A stretch of 64,000 nucleotides of DNA from Apteryx mantelli (Eukaryota; Chordata; Aves; Apterygiformes; Apterygidae): positions 5,766,001-5,830,000 of the forward strand of contig NC_089984.1 of assembly GCF_036417845.1 (NCBI RefSeq), given 5' to 3'. The translations under genes were made by a program, and so were the position numbers. The notes below the pieces were generated by a model. It searched no databases, was not told the origin of the DNA, and worked only from the letters and a program-made list of their open reading frames with translations. This document shows, one piece after another, positions 1-24,400 of this stretch (positions are counted from its first letter, which is position 1; every line of letters begins with the position of its first letter).

Positions 1-864
1 TAGTGCTAACATTAATGGTACATCAGTTCATTAAGTGGTAAGCCAGCAGCAATAAAATATAAAATCTGAGATTGGATATCTTGGCAACTATATGTGTTCA
101 TCCTTCATCTTCCTAACAAAGCTAGGACAGAAATAAAAGATATTTGCTGTATATAAAAAAACCTCCAAATAACATAAGCCACCTGACACAATGAGCAAGG
201 AGCCACATTGTTATTAAAAATTCCAGTAATAAAACTGCAGCTTGTTACAGAAATAAACATCCATTTTTTCACAGACAAATTTTGAAGAGGAAACTACAGT
301 AGTATTTTCCTTCCCATATCTCACTCTAGACAAAATTAATCAAATAATTGCATTTCACATGCTCAGTCAACTTGTTCTCTCATTCAGGTCAGTTCTGCTG
401 TAAGCAGGAGGTTGTACTAGATGACCTTCACAGGAACCTAAACTATTCTAGGATTTTAACTTCAAGGGGCAAGAGTAAGGAACACACAGATAACTCCAAA
501 GCTTCCCAAGATTATCCTTATGGCTACTAGGAGTTAAACAAATACATTTTAATTTAATGGCCACCAGATCTGATTTAACAAGATGCTTCAATATATATCT
601 ATCTTTAAAGTTATGAATACCCCCAGCAGGTTAAATAGGCTTACATATCATCTTATGTTAACCACAACATTAATTAATTTGCTATGTAAGCTCAAGTATA
701 CTTAGACGTATACTGTTTCATACAGGACAAATAAATAAACAAGCAAGAAAATATTTGAGAGCTGCCTTTTCCAGCAGGGGAGATTATCTCCAAGTATTTT
801 GGGCTGAACTCCTCTTGGTGTGAGAAAGCTCTACGTTACAACAGACAAAATCAATAGCTCTTAC
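1..864 (-). other. FAM149B1 intron 9, left edge
   Basis: This stretch follows the exon 9 donor (GT at 864-863, minus). It holds AT-rich intronic sequence with one degraded CR1 tail at about 403-455. I found no further FAM149B1 exon here, so the next exon lies outside the window. Confidence 0.6.
403..455 (+). repeat. CR1 LINE 3'-end fragment
   Basis: The block contains ACTAGATGACCTTCA followed by CCTAAACTATTCTA. These are the hallmark words of the 3' tail of avian CR1 elements, which normally end in an ATTCTATGATTCT-type repeat. It is short, with substitutions throughout, so it is old. It lies in FAM149B1 intron 9, in the orientation opposite to the gene. Confidence 0.65.
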
Positions 865-3237
865 AGTGTTTTCTCCATTATAGACAGATTCCTTTGCTGT
901 AACTGGATCCCATGGATCACCAGCAAGCCATTGAGATTACGCTGAGAGCCATTACTGGACCCTTGTGATGAATTTATCTGAGAGTTTAAAAAAAAAAAAA
1001 GTATTTTAATTACAGTTTGGCAATGATGCACATACAGACGTATGTATACATTTTGTCTTTGCAAATAATTTTGGAAAGAAACACATTCCTTCCAAGATGT
1101 TCAGATATATACTCAGTTATATTATTCCTCCATCTAAGATGGACATCTTACCATTCCATTTGTTCTTGCAAATGGTACTGCACAGAAAATATATTCTGCC
1201 ATGCTATTTCACATTTAGTATTTTCCAACTGAGGCTCTCATTTCCATGAAACAATCTGGCAATAATGGCTATAATTGGGAACTTTATAATACTCCTTTAC
1301 AGTGTATACCGGCATTTATTTTATGTCAAGAACAGAACTGGAAACTTTTCCTGGAATTCAGGCTGATCTGGAAAAATATCAAATTCCACCCACCACAATG
1401 ATAGCAAATAGAAAATACCAGAGCTTTAATGTCTCCAGCATACATACTTGAGGTGGTTTTCTCCTCTTTTTGGTTTTGCGGCCACATCTGGTTTTTGGGC
1501 ACTACACATACAGTAGGGGGAATTGTGAGGAACAGGCAGAGGTAAGAAATAAAGGAGAAAGAAATAAAAAGACATAAAAAGGAAAGAGTTGAATTAAAAT
1601 TGAATGAACAGAGATATCACTTTGGTGTTCACCACTCTAGGAGCTTATAATCCTAAAGCAGATCATACAGCATCAAATTCAGTGTCTAGGGGAAAAAAAA
1701 CCCTGTTTTACAGCTTCACTGAGATTTGTTCTCTGTTGCCTGATGAGTTAGATATTGCTAGACTGGTGAGAACGGGATGTCTCACACATGCAATTCTGGT
1801 TCTCGCAATTTAGTTCAAATATTAAATTACAGAAAGAACTACTTCATTAATGAGCAAAGTCACCATGTGGTTGTCCAATACATATATAAAATATTAAGTT
1901 TTAAAGAGAAAAACAGGAATTAAAAATGGTAACTGGGGAATAACAGAACTTAAGTGTTAGAAAGGACAGTCAGCAACCATGCAAAATCTAAACTAGTGAT
2001 GTATCTAAACAGTCCCCCAACATACTTGAATCTGTTTGCTTAGGTAGTGTTGTATTGATTCAGCCCTATGCAAACCACCTAGCTAAAAATACTTACCAGA
2101 TTTGATGTCACTGAGGGCATTTTAGTTTGTGGCATGCGAGGTAACAACGCTGGCAGAGGTTCAAAGTGCATCAAAGGGCTTCCAAAATCTGCTCTGGTTG
2201 TTGTTTCTACTGCTATGATATTTTTCTCATCATCTATGCAAAGCAACACAAACAGAGAATCCCTGTCAATACAGACTATTTGCATTATTACTTGTGTCCA
2301 CTACTATGAATCCATTTTTTTAAACAGAATCCTCTTAGATGATAAGCTCTGTTTAATCTTTCCAAGGTGTGTTTCACACTGTTAGCAAAGTAAATAACCT
2401 TGTTTTGCCCTGAAAAGATTATTCCCAAATACATCTCTCTCTCACTGCATTCTTGCAAAATTAAGTAACTGAAATCTATTTCTGAGTCTTCAGTTTAACT
2501 GTGATCCTTACCAGAGGGTGATCCTTCCCAGTGTCTGCAGATTAATTCCTCCATGCAGCCTAGGACTTCACTCCACACATCATCAAACACAAATGTGAGC
2601 ACAGCATCTTTCATGCAGGAATATGGAGAGATAGGAGGAAAACCCAATTTCCGTCTAGTAGAGGAAAGTCCCATTTTCCTCTCATGCAACTCCTCCTCCC
2701 TGTAACAAAGTGAGCGTTATCTGTACCATAAATACATGTTTTCCATCTCCTGTATTTTTGTTGCTGTTATTTAATAGGACTATAACATCCGCTACAGCTT
2801 TATTTCTGTTCTGTTTTCTCTTAAGTTGAAATAGATCAAGGCTGTTGGCCAAATAGCCTTAAGACAGCAGAGGTCTTCAGCAGAAGTCTCCTATTTATCA
2901 CACAATATCATTTTCTAAGAGTTGATAATACACTAAACAGCAATATCAGATGACTTAGTCCAATACTGAAGAAGCAAGCTTCTGTAGACTAAGCACTTGA
3001 ACTTGTATTTCTTCCAGAATCTACCGCTGATCTAAAGGACAAATAACTGAGGGAATCACCTTATCATTGCATGCCTTGGTCGCCCCATACAAAATGGCTA
3101 TAAGTGATAATTCATGAATAACAAATACTTTAAAAAAGAGATCAAAATTCCATTCAAAAATAAATATTCATAGTTACAGTGGCATTTGTTCATCTCATTG
3201 TTAGGCTCCATATCTGAAAATCTCTACGGAATTCTTA

Positions 3238-3283
3238 ATCACAGAATCACTGAGGTTGGAAGGGACCTCTGGAGATCATCTAG
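3238..3283 (-). repeat. CR1 LINE 3'-end fragment
   Basis: The sequence opens ATCACAGAATCACTGAGG and continues GGTTGGAAGGGACCTC, then GGAGATCATCTAG. This is the reverse complement of the CR1 3' terminus, so the element points to the minus strand. The match fades after 3283. It sits in FAM149B1 intron 6 (4389-2700), the longest intron of the gene within the window, which otherwise shows nothing recognisable. Confidence 0.85.
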
Positions 3284-6200
3284 AAGGACGCTACTAATCT
3301 TGAGTGTTTAATGCCACTTTCCTGCTTGCTGCTTTAACAGCCACCAGGTGCTCAGGGCAAAGGCTTAATTCAGTTTTAGAGAATAAGACATAATCAACAA
3401 GAGAAAAGAAAATAATTCACAGCAGCAAAGGACCTTTGCTGCGGACTCTTCCACAATGCAAGAGGTTTTCTGAAGTCTGAAGCCTGGAAGACAACTTCTC
3501 AAAAAAGCATACCTTCATCTGCCTAAAGAAACTTTACAGAAGGGAAAAAAATTACTCATGCAGATACATTTACTATGGCTTTAGTGTCTGCTCACTGAAT
3601 TAATACTTAACATCAAAAAGCTACAAACTTTGAAAAAAAGGAGAGACCACTAGAAGAAGCTATAACACATTTTGCCTATTTCTACAGAGACAGCAGTATT
3701 GTTTGCTATAACAGTGGTGTCTCTCTGGCCTGGTCAAAGCATGTCACCTACCGATGTGACTCTCGTGGTCCATGCATCTAAGTGGCTTTATTTATTAAAA
3801 CCAATTAAGCAGTTAGCAACTGATATTACCATCTAGAGTCCTTACCCAGGCCATATGTTCATATTGTTAGGTTGAATAAAGCTAAGGGGCAAGAAGAATC
3901 CTCTTTATGTCACCCTTAATCCTTTCTTCTTAAGATAAAAATAGTGTGAATTATTTCTTGGCAAGCACCATATCCACACTAATTCTTCAATTACCACTGA
4001 AAACCTGGAAAGGTACAGTTCCACATAAAATGCTAGTCTGTACACTTCAGTACAAAAAACAAAGCAGCACATTGCTAGTCCATGACAAACAACAATGCAT
4101 TTGAGTTAATATTAAGCTCTTAGTTATGGTGAAATGAACTATTTAAACCACGAAGGGAAATGGCTAGTATGAAAAACTGTAAAAAATATTGCAACTAATA
4201 TTGCAAAATAAATTGTTCTAGGGGATGGATAAAGACAATTCCCAGTGCCCTACCAACCTTAGGCTTTTGAAAGTTCTATAGAGGAAAGACATGAGAAAAA
4301 AAGTTTTCATCAAACCCAAATATGTATGTCTTAACAGCAGAAATTCCAGGACACTGTTACTAGTTACTATCATAATATTCAATACCTACACATCTCTGCA
4401 GTCAAATGCTAAATATTCCTCCATTACACCTTCAGAGACAATTACTCCATCTTCACCTTCTTCACTCTCTGGAGAACACAAGGTCGGAGACTTGGAATGG
4501 TCAGCCTTTTTGTGAATAGGAGTAACAGAAAGGGGTACCTTCTTGCCAAAAACACTAAATCTGAACAGGTGAAAGTTTTCAGAAAGCAGAAATGAAAAGA
4601 AGATGTTATTCCACTTGTAATAGCAGCATTTGGTGAACTGAGAGGCTAAGAGACAACATGGTAGGTAAGGCTAAGTATCAGGGAGACCAACAAATAGGTG
4701 CATTAATTACAGAATGAATTCTTTAGTTTTGTATATTTTTAGATCTTACTCAGGAGGTTGAAACTTCAGGCAAAAAGCTCAAAGCTAATTAAAAAACATT
4801 CTAAAATATTAAAAAATAAAATAATAAAAGCAGTAATAATGGAGTGGTTTGCATCTTTGAAGCATTATACAAATTTGACAGATGATTAACAATAAAGACA
4901 GCTACAATATGTACAAATCCTTAGGAAGTCAGCAATAGCAAAGTTCTTTCCACTTACTGCTTTACTGTAGTTAACAAGCACAGCTAGATAGTCTTGCTAT
5001 TCTGAATGTACTTCTTTTAGTTAAAAAGAAAAAAAAGTGCTGTGCTCAAAACTCAGATTAAAAAAAAAGCTTCAGAAACTTTCCTTCACGTATTGCTCAG
5101 AGTTTAAGAAGCTGATCATTGCAGTCCACTGAGAAGAAAATAACCTTCCCATCTTGGTACAGTCCGGATTAACCGCTGGTACTTACTCATTAGAATCTTT
5201 TTCTTGTGGTGAACTTACATCTGATGAACCTAAACTGCCAGAAGGTGAACTTGAATACCATCCATACCCTTCATCTGTGGGAATCACTATCTGCTTCCCC
5301 ACAACCCTGCCACGACAAAAGGCAAAAGATAAATAAATTAGAAAATGTTGAAAGTAAAATTCTTCAAGTGTGCAACAGCACACAGCAGCAAATACTGAAA
5401 CTTCTGTTGGGAAGCTATGCAGTTTTATTGGTGATAGTTAAATGTGGTTTGAATTGTTTTCCCTAGTACAGATTGCTTCAAGTCACCTAAATACATTAAG
5501 AAAATTTTGCTGTTTTTTTATCCTATGTTAACTGGAAGACTTTTGAATACTGACAAAACCGTTCAGGTAAGGCTTCCATATAGCCAAAAGGACTGCTGAG
5601 TTAGGGTAGGAGAAAATTTTAATTATTTTTAAGCTCATTGCTTTTCGCTACACCATATCTTTTCCTAGAGAATTTTGCTGTGGTAAGGCCAAGTCAGTTG
5701 CAAATAGCTGTAATCCTCCTGCAAAGGACAAAATAGGAGATAGCAGAATGTTTATTACTGACAGCAGCAGGCAGACTACTGGAGTGATCTTTATCTTCAT
5801 CTACTGCATCGTTGCATAAAATCACCCTGCTACTAACGTTATTTCAAAAAACAGCTCTTAGCAGCACTGCTCTTGCTCTTTTATAATTCTGTCATGCTAC
5901 TTACATTAGTCTAAAAAAATAAAATAAAAAACCTGAGATGAGGAAAGCTGGATGTCCACTCTTGGCATTCTTCCTGTAGTCCCTCAACATGTATATTTTC
6001 TTTTTGTTCATAAAGAAGCTCATCAATTTGTCTGAACACTTGCTGAACTTGTCGCGTGGCAGCTTTATCAAATTCCTGGAAAGGAAAGTTATCTAATAAA
6101 AACCTGGTGAATAGTATTTGGAAGGTTGTTTTGTAATTAAAATTTTTAAAATTGAAAAGACACCTGTTTGTTTAAAGCTTTGCAGAATGGATTTAAACAG

Positions 6201-8869
6201 TAAGGAACTCTACTGCTTGGAAAGACATTAAATAATTTTTCACCAGGAGATGATGCAGACTGCTACTAGGGCCAATGTTAGCTACATAAAAAGCCTAAAT
6301 GAATGCAACAGAAAAGCTATTAAAAGGTTTTGAGATGTCTACATTATATTAAGTTAGAGACATAATAATTTGCATGAAATAGAACACGAAGGATAAAATT
6401 CAGCAAGATTTTAATGAAATGGAAAGTTTGTTGCTTGTAATGTCCACAGATAACACCAAAACAAAAAGCAATGCAGACTGGTGTAAAACATTATGAAAAG
6501 AAGGATGATGAGGATCTTTGCTAAATGGTGTTGTGTAGGTAGAAAATGGGGTTGGTTCTTGAGTAATTCAAATCTGAACAGTTCCCATCTCTACCTCACA
6601 GAAAGCAATAGCACCCTTTGTTTTGGCAGATGGGGACTAAAAGACATATTTTTAAATTAAAATAATGTTTTTAGGGGCTTACTATATTTTGAGAAACATA
6701 CAAATATCCAAAAGTTTTCAAAAAACTGAAGTTTGATAACTCAAAGCGTACGAATATCATCCACTCACATTTAGGATTCCACAAGAATAGCATTTATTAT
6801 GTTGTATGTGTATGTGCATATGTATTTATTTATTTATATATGCATTAAATATATTTGCACCATCAACATTTTAGACCAGGAATGTAGGATACTAACTGAC
6901 TACAAATCAAGTGTGTTTTGATCTAAGAGGAAGGCAAAGATGGGGAAGAGGTCAAAACAATACTTCTCCTATAACCACTTTATTGCTTTATTTACAGATC
7001 CAGTCCTCATCTTTATCCTGAAATACACTTCCAATGGTATCTCAAATGTCTTTCTACTCACTCTGCTAGATCTGGATTGGATGACTACGTTCAACTCACA
7101 TCATAACCCCAAGAGAAGACTGAGCTGTCTTCAGTGGTGGTTCCTGCATAGCTCTGACTAGCAGACCATGAATTCTCATGATCGGTTGGAGTAACAGAAG
7201 GGTAGTCTGTTTCCTTCGAGATTTCAGATTCACTGAAATGCACATGTTGAGAAAAAAGAAAGAAGAAAGAAACAGTGATACAGAATCACAAAAAAGTGAG
7301 TAAGTAAACTTTTCTTTCTGTACAAAAGAGCATAGATATACCAGAATAGGTCTCAGTAAGCCTTCTGTAAGGAACAGTTTTCATACGGTAAATATTTAAA
7401 TTAGAGGCATTAAGCAATTAGAGGCAAATTAAGCAGAAAACAGCACGTATTAATCTAGGTTGGAACTGTAACTCCTAATAACATCATTGGCCTAGGAAGT
7501 CTAGGGGGTCAGGCTTCTAAACATTAATTTCCCCCAAATTATCTTAGTTACTCTGCAGACTACTTCTAGTTCCAGTTCTACACCACTCAAGAATTATTAT
7601 TTCCCTTTCCCTCTTGTTTCTGGCATAAAATTAAGATGCTATTTACAGGCTGGGAACAGAACACAGGTACACACCGATTATTATTTCCAAAATGCATATG
7701 CTCCCCAGCTCATATCCTAGCTTGGGAAATGTACCACACTGTCTAATGGAACCGAAATAAAGGTGCACCATCTCGAAAACCTGAGACTGCAACCCTGCCT
7801 CTTGGGTACCCACGGAAAGGCCATGTTCTGAAGCGATACAGTCAGGAATTAAAGCCTAAGTCTTACTAACTGTATTACTCTGGCACTTCTGTGAAGGTAA
7901 CACAAAAGTGACTGTTTTTCTATTGCCTCCAGAGATATGTTTTATGTTATTACCAGTACCTTGAGATCTCTCCATAGCTTTCACCAGTGGGTGTGGCTGG
8001 GCAGACCTCAGCTCGCGGTTCTGGCAGGGGATGATGCTGCAAGGCATGTTTTGTAAGTCCTTGTCTAAAATGAGAAGGGGAACTTGATATTAGTTATAAA
8101 AATAAACATCTACAGAGTTCCAGGGTATTACAGTTTGGGGGTTTTTTTGCTCTTCAAGGAATGCATTAAATTGCATACCTGACCTCATTTATTATTAGAA
8201 GGCTAGTTCTGGTTATCAAAGCTTTAGAACTGAGATATCAAACCTAACTCCAGGCTAAACATGGAGTTAAAGGACTCTGCTCAGAAATCAATATCTTCCT
8301 TTAAACTAAACTTAAAATACTGTTGTGAACTGGAATGCAGCTCTATAAAAGCAGATGAAATGTAGTTGGCCCCTGTAGGCGACTTGTAATCAGATAGAAC
8401 AGTGGCGTCTAAACTCAAGCACAGGCAAAACTAGGGGAAATGGTATTTGCTAGTTTTTGTTTTGTTAAAATTCAGATATCTAGGAAAAAGAGACAAGAAA
8501 AGGCAGAACAGGGGGAGAGAGGGCAGCATCAATGCAAGAATGCAAGTATGGTGAACGGCTTTGGGAAGAAAAATCAAACCCCCAAAACTAATAAAGGGAG
8601 TTTTTATCCTGCATACTGGCTGAAGGAGGCCTAAGCAAAGGAGCCCTTTCTGCTGTGATAACTTTGGTGTTCGAGAGAGTAAGACTACAGCATTAAAAGT
8701 AAACAAGATCGCAGCAAAGCAGCTAACTACCAAAACCCGTGTATTTTCCTATACCCCCCCCGAAGGGGCGGGGGGAAAAAACAAACAAAAAACCCCACAA
8801 GCATCAGCTACCTCTTGGGTCAAAAAGAGGCAAGAGCAGGTATTTAATCGCGTCCTACCAAAGCGGCAC

Positions 8870-20782
<11,913 letters not shown>

Positions 20783-21420
20783 CAGATTGTCTTGATTCCA
20801 AAGACATGGCTGATTGGGAAAAACAGCACAGAAAGACTAGCAGTGTTTTGGAAGAAGAGGCAAAAGGTTTGAATTTTAAGCGTTTTATGCATTAGTTATG
20901 TGTGGCTTTAAAAATACAAAGTTGAATTTCTCTGGAAAAGCTTTCTGTTTGGATACTGTCTTGGATAGGAAGTGGATTTTTCCAGTGCTAACATGTCTTC
21001 GGAAAACTGAAAAATGATGTTGTGACTTGAATGAAACTCATTACAAAGCTTGTCTTTAATATTAAAATTGACGATCCAATTTGGCATATTTCAGAAATGT
21101 GCTTTTACCCATTACAAATTGGTTTCAATACCTGGAAAGCAGTTCATATTCTGAAAACGCTGCTGTGGTCAGGGGGAGATAGAGGAATACTATATTATAG
21201 GAACAGTGTTCTCTTGTGGATTTGGAGACCCCAATTAATGGTAAACGCCTAATCGCTTTTCCAAAAGTATTAATGCTTCATTGTAAGAACATCTGATATT
21301 TGTTAGAAAAATCTGGTTTTTATTAATCAGGAATATTTGAGGAATTATCAAATTGAATTGTAAATATTGCTATAAGTATTTTTTTGAATTTATTTAAATA
21401 AAAACAGAAGTACAACTTGG
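20783..21420 (+). other. ECD 3' UTR
   Basis: This AT-rich stretch runs from the ECD stop codon (20780-20782) to just past the AATAAA at 21397-21402. It contains no other coding sequence that I can support. The cleavage position is estimated, not seen. Confidence 0.75.
21397..21402 (+). terminator. ECD poly(A) signal AATAAA
   Basis: A canonical hexamer lies 615 nt after the stop codon. A GT-rich stretch with TTGGTTGCAGGGGCTGTT follows within about 20 nt, the usual arrangement of a cleavage/polyadenylation site. Confidence 0.75.
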
Positions 21421-24400
21421 TTGCAGGGGCTGTTTTTTCTTTGAAGGTATGCATAATTTTCTTAGTGCAATACCAGCAGTACTTGGAGTTAAAGCATTTT
21501 CATAATAAGGCATTTCTTGAATTCCGTTATTGCTGAATGCTAGTATTGTGCCAGCAATACATGAGCCCAGTCTGAACAGCTTTGTTTTGTTTTAATGAAA
21601 ATGTAATTGGAAGTCATTCAGCATATTGCTTTCACGTGGAGTGAAAAATCTTAAATCAGTTAAAGCTAAGTAGTAAACTATTCTTTCTAGATAGAGGTCT
21701 TAGCTTTAACAAGATAAACTTGAAATAAAATATATAGAAGCTCTTGCTGTACTTACCTGCCGCGTCTGGATTAGGTTTCTACAAGTCTTGTCTTTATATT
21801 TATTCCACACAACAATTAATCAAGTGTTTTAATTGAGAGAGGAGAAGCTCAGTGCTCAGGGGTTTCTTTGGTTTGGTTTTTTTTTGTTTTTTGTTTTGTT
21901 TTTCTTACTCAGTAAAGTAATGTTCAATCAAAACCCGATTGCTGATCCTGAAGGCAGAGCTAACTACTTTTAATGGACTAATTTATTTTTGTTACTATTA
22001 GTTTAAGTCTTAAGGTTGGGAGTCTGTTTAGTTGGAGTCTTTGTTTTAATTTTTTGCATTTAAGTGTTGGCATTACTTTAGGTGGAAAAGCGGAACGTAG
22101 CACAAGTTGTTTTCCTGTGGGACTTGGACGTTTGTTGGATGACGAGTATTAGTATATAGCTGCCATGCCTACCGAGTTTGATGAATGCACAGAAAGTTCT
22201 TCAGAAGAGCCACAATGTCATGGTTTCGCTGGAATTCATGAAGCCTTGGCAATTTCCATTGAATGCTTCCTGACTTCTCTAGGGTCTATGCCCTTGTTTT
22301 GTCGGGGGGTGGGGGTGTTTTTTTTGTTTTGTTCTTTTACAGATGGAGAGTATCTTTACTGATGCTTGTAAAATGCTCCAATATAATACTGTAAACATGG
22401 AGATTCCATATGAGAATGAACATGGAGGGAGTAAAAGTATGAAGGCTATATTACCTCTGCATTTGTCCTCTGTAGATGTGGTGAAAGATACTTTGTCCAG
22501 GGAGAATACTGAAATGTTGGACAGGATCGGAGATGAACAGCAAGAATTAAAAGGTAGAAAGATGTTCAATGAGTTTGGCCTGCAGAGGTAGCAAAGTGGA
22601 CTGTGATCAGTCTAGAGATATCTACGCTGGAAGTCTGGATAGCAGCAGTTCTTGAATCTAGCAGGCAAAGATAATACCAGCAGTTAGTGGCAGAAAGCAG
22701 GTAAACCTGAACACTGGAAAAGGCATATGTTTTAACAGGGAAGGTAATTAACACTGATGCTGCATAAAATTCTCCACTGATGAGTAGTTAAATCAAGATT
22801 GGATACTTTTCCAAAAATAACTCCAGTTTCAAGAACACACAATCAAGTTTGAGCTCTTCTGTGGCCTGCACTATGCAAAAGGTCAGAATAGATCAAAGGA
22901 CTCTTCCAATGTAATATGTGGAGAAATCTTCTAAGCTAATGTTCAGAACAAAGCTGCTCTTTTTGGAGGCACTTCAGCTGATCTTATTTCTTGGATAATG
23001 TGACTTTTGCGTCAATCAGACTGTTATTTCTGTGAGGCTGTACTTATTCCAACTATTTACATTTGTTCAGCAGCTTCACAGCAGAGACCCTCAAGACTGC
23101 AGAATTACTCGCGATAGAATTTGTCATCGAAGAATAAACGCTTTCATGTTGCCTCTTCCACTGCTTTGAAGTAACATACTAGGCATTTCTGCTTTTAATT
23201 TTGAAAGAGATTATTTTTAGTGAAGGAAGCCTGATGGTATTAATTAGGGTTGACAAGTGTAGTGTGATTCCCTTTCAACAGTTTGCTGTCAAAGTTTCCA
23301 TTATATGCTAAATTTGTTTAGCTAGAACTGCATTCCAACACGCTTTATTAACTTTACTCGCTTGAGTATCTGCCTTTCGTACAGCCTTGTTTATTGTAGA
23401 ACTTCTGACCCTTCCCAAAAATGTAGCTTTCTTGTTTGTGGCTTGATCCCCTGGAGCCGCTGTTCTGAATGGGGTTGTTGTTGACTGGTATGTTTCAAGC
23501 AGGAAAAGGAATAATAGATCTTTAGTCTCCACGCACGGCATCCAAACCAATCCCAGGAGACACTGGAGACCTTTAACTTGTTCAGACTGCTGTAAATACC
23601 TGGGCAGTTTGGCTGTTGGCTCTTTCCACCAATCAGCCATATGGAGTAGATAGGAGCCTAAGAAAGAGGGCCTTTATTTTCGCTGCGTTAACGGAGGGTG
23701 TACAGTTCATCTCAGAAGTCAGCAGCTCGCAGGCTAGCCATGTTTTCAGCCTGAGTCGTAACTCCTTTCTGGTCTGAGAGGAGGAGATGTTGCCGAGCTG
23801 CTTTCCCTGTCCCAGGACGACTGGTATTTAGCTATAGCTAGCTTACTGTTTGGGGCTGGATTTACCCACGAATGCAGTTTGGTGTCAGTGATATAACCTG
23901 CTATGTGAAGTCCCTGTGCTTGAATCTACCTCCTGGAAAAAAAAAAAAAAAAGTCTTCAAAATCCTTGTTGTGTAAGTGAATGTTGGCCTCCCTTGTTGC
24001 CCTGAAGGGTCACCTCCCTACGAACACTCTCCTTCTGCCTTTCCTCTGTAACGCTGCAGTACAGGAGGAACAGTTACCTCCAGGGCACTTATTATTTGCA
24101 GTGGTGGGAGAGTTATTTTTGTGAATGTTTGCACAGCTCTTGTGCAGCTGCTCATTTAACTCATGTGAGAAATCAGATTTTGTTTTCAATAGCAGCAGGA
24201 GTCAGCGCAGGCCTTTTGTACCGCTTCAGGATCCCTGGGGACGCTGCAAAGGGTGCAGCAACAGCCGCCCTCTTGCCATTTATGTCTTTGGAGTGGAACG
24301 CAAGAGCATTTGTTCTGGCAGGTCTATGATGGAAACTGATTTCTTTTTTCAACTTTTATTCCCTCTAAGAAAATATCACCATGAGTGAGAAGGCAGTTGT

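Noticed and set aside
1444-1500. Possible extra FAM149B1 exon encoding a Lys-rich peptide
   Set aside because: The would-be donor lacks a GT in register, and exons 8 and 9 join directly in phase with the human protein, leaving no gap.
23308-23640. 110-codon minus-strand ORF in the ECD-NUDT13 spacer
   Set aside because: The peptide is unfamiliar and no promoter, splice sites or poly(A) signal frame it convincingly. The CCAAT words nearby lie inside the ORF and are not evidence of a promoter.
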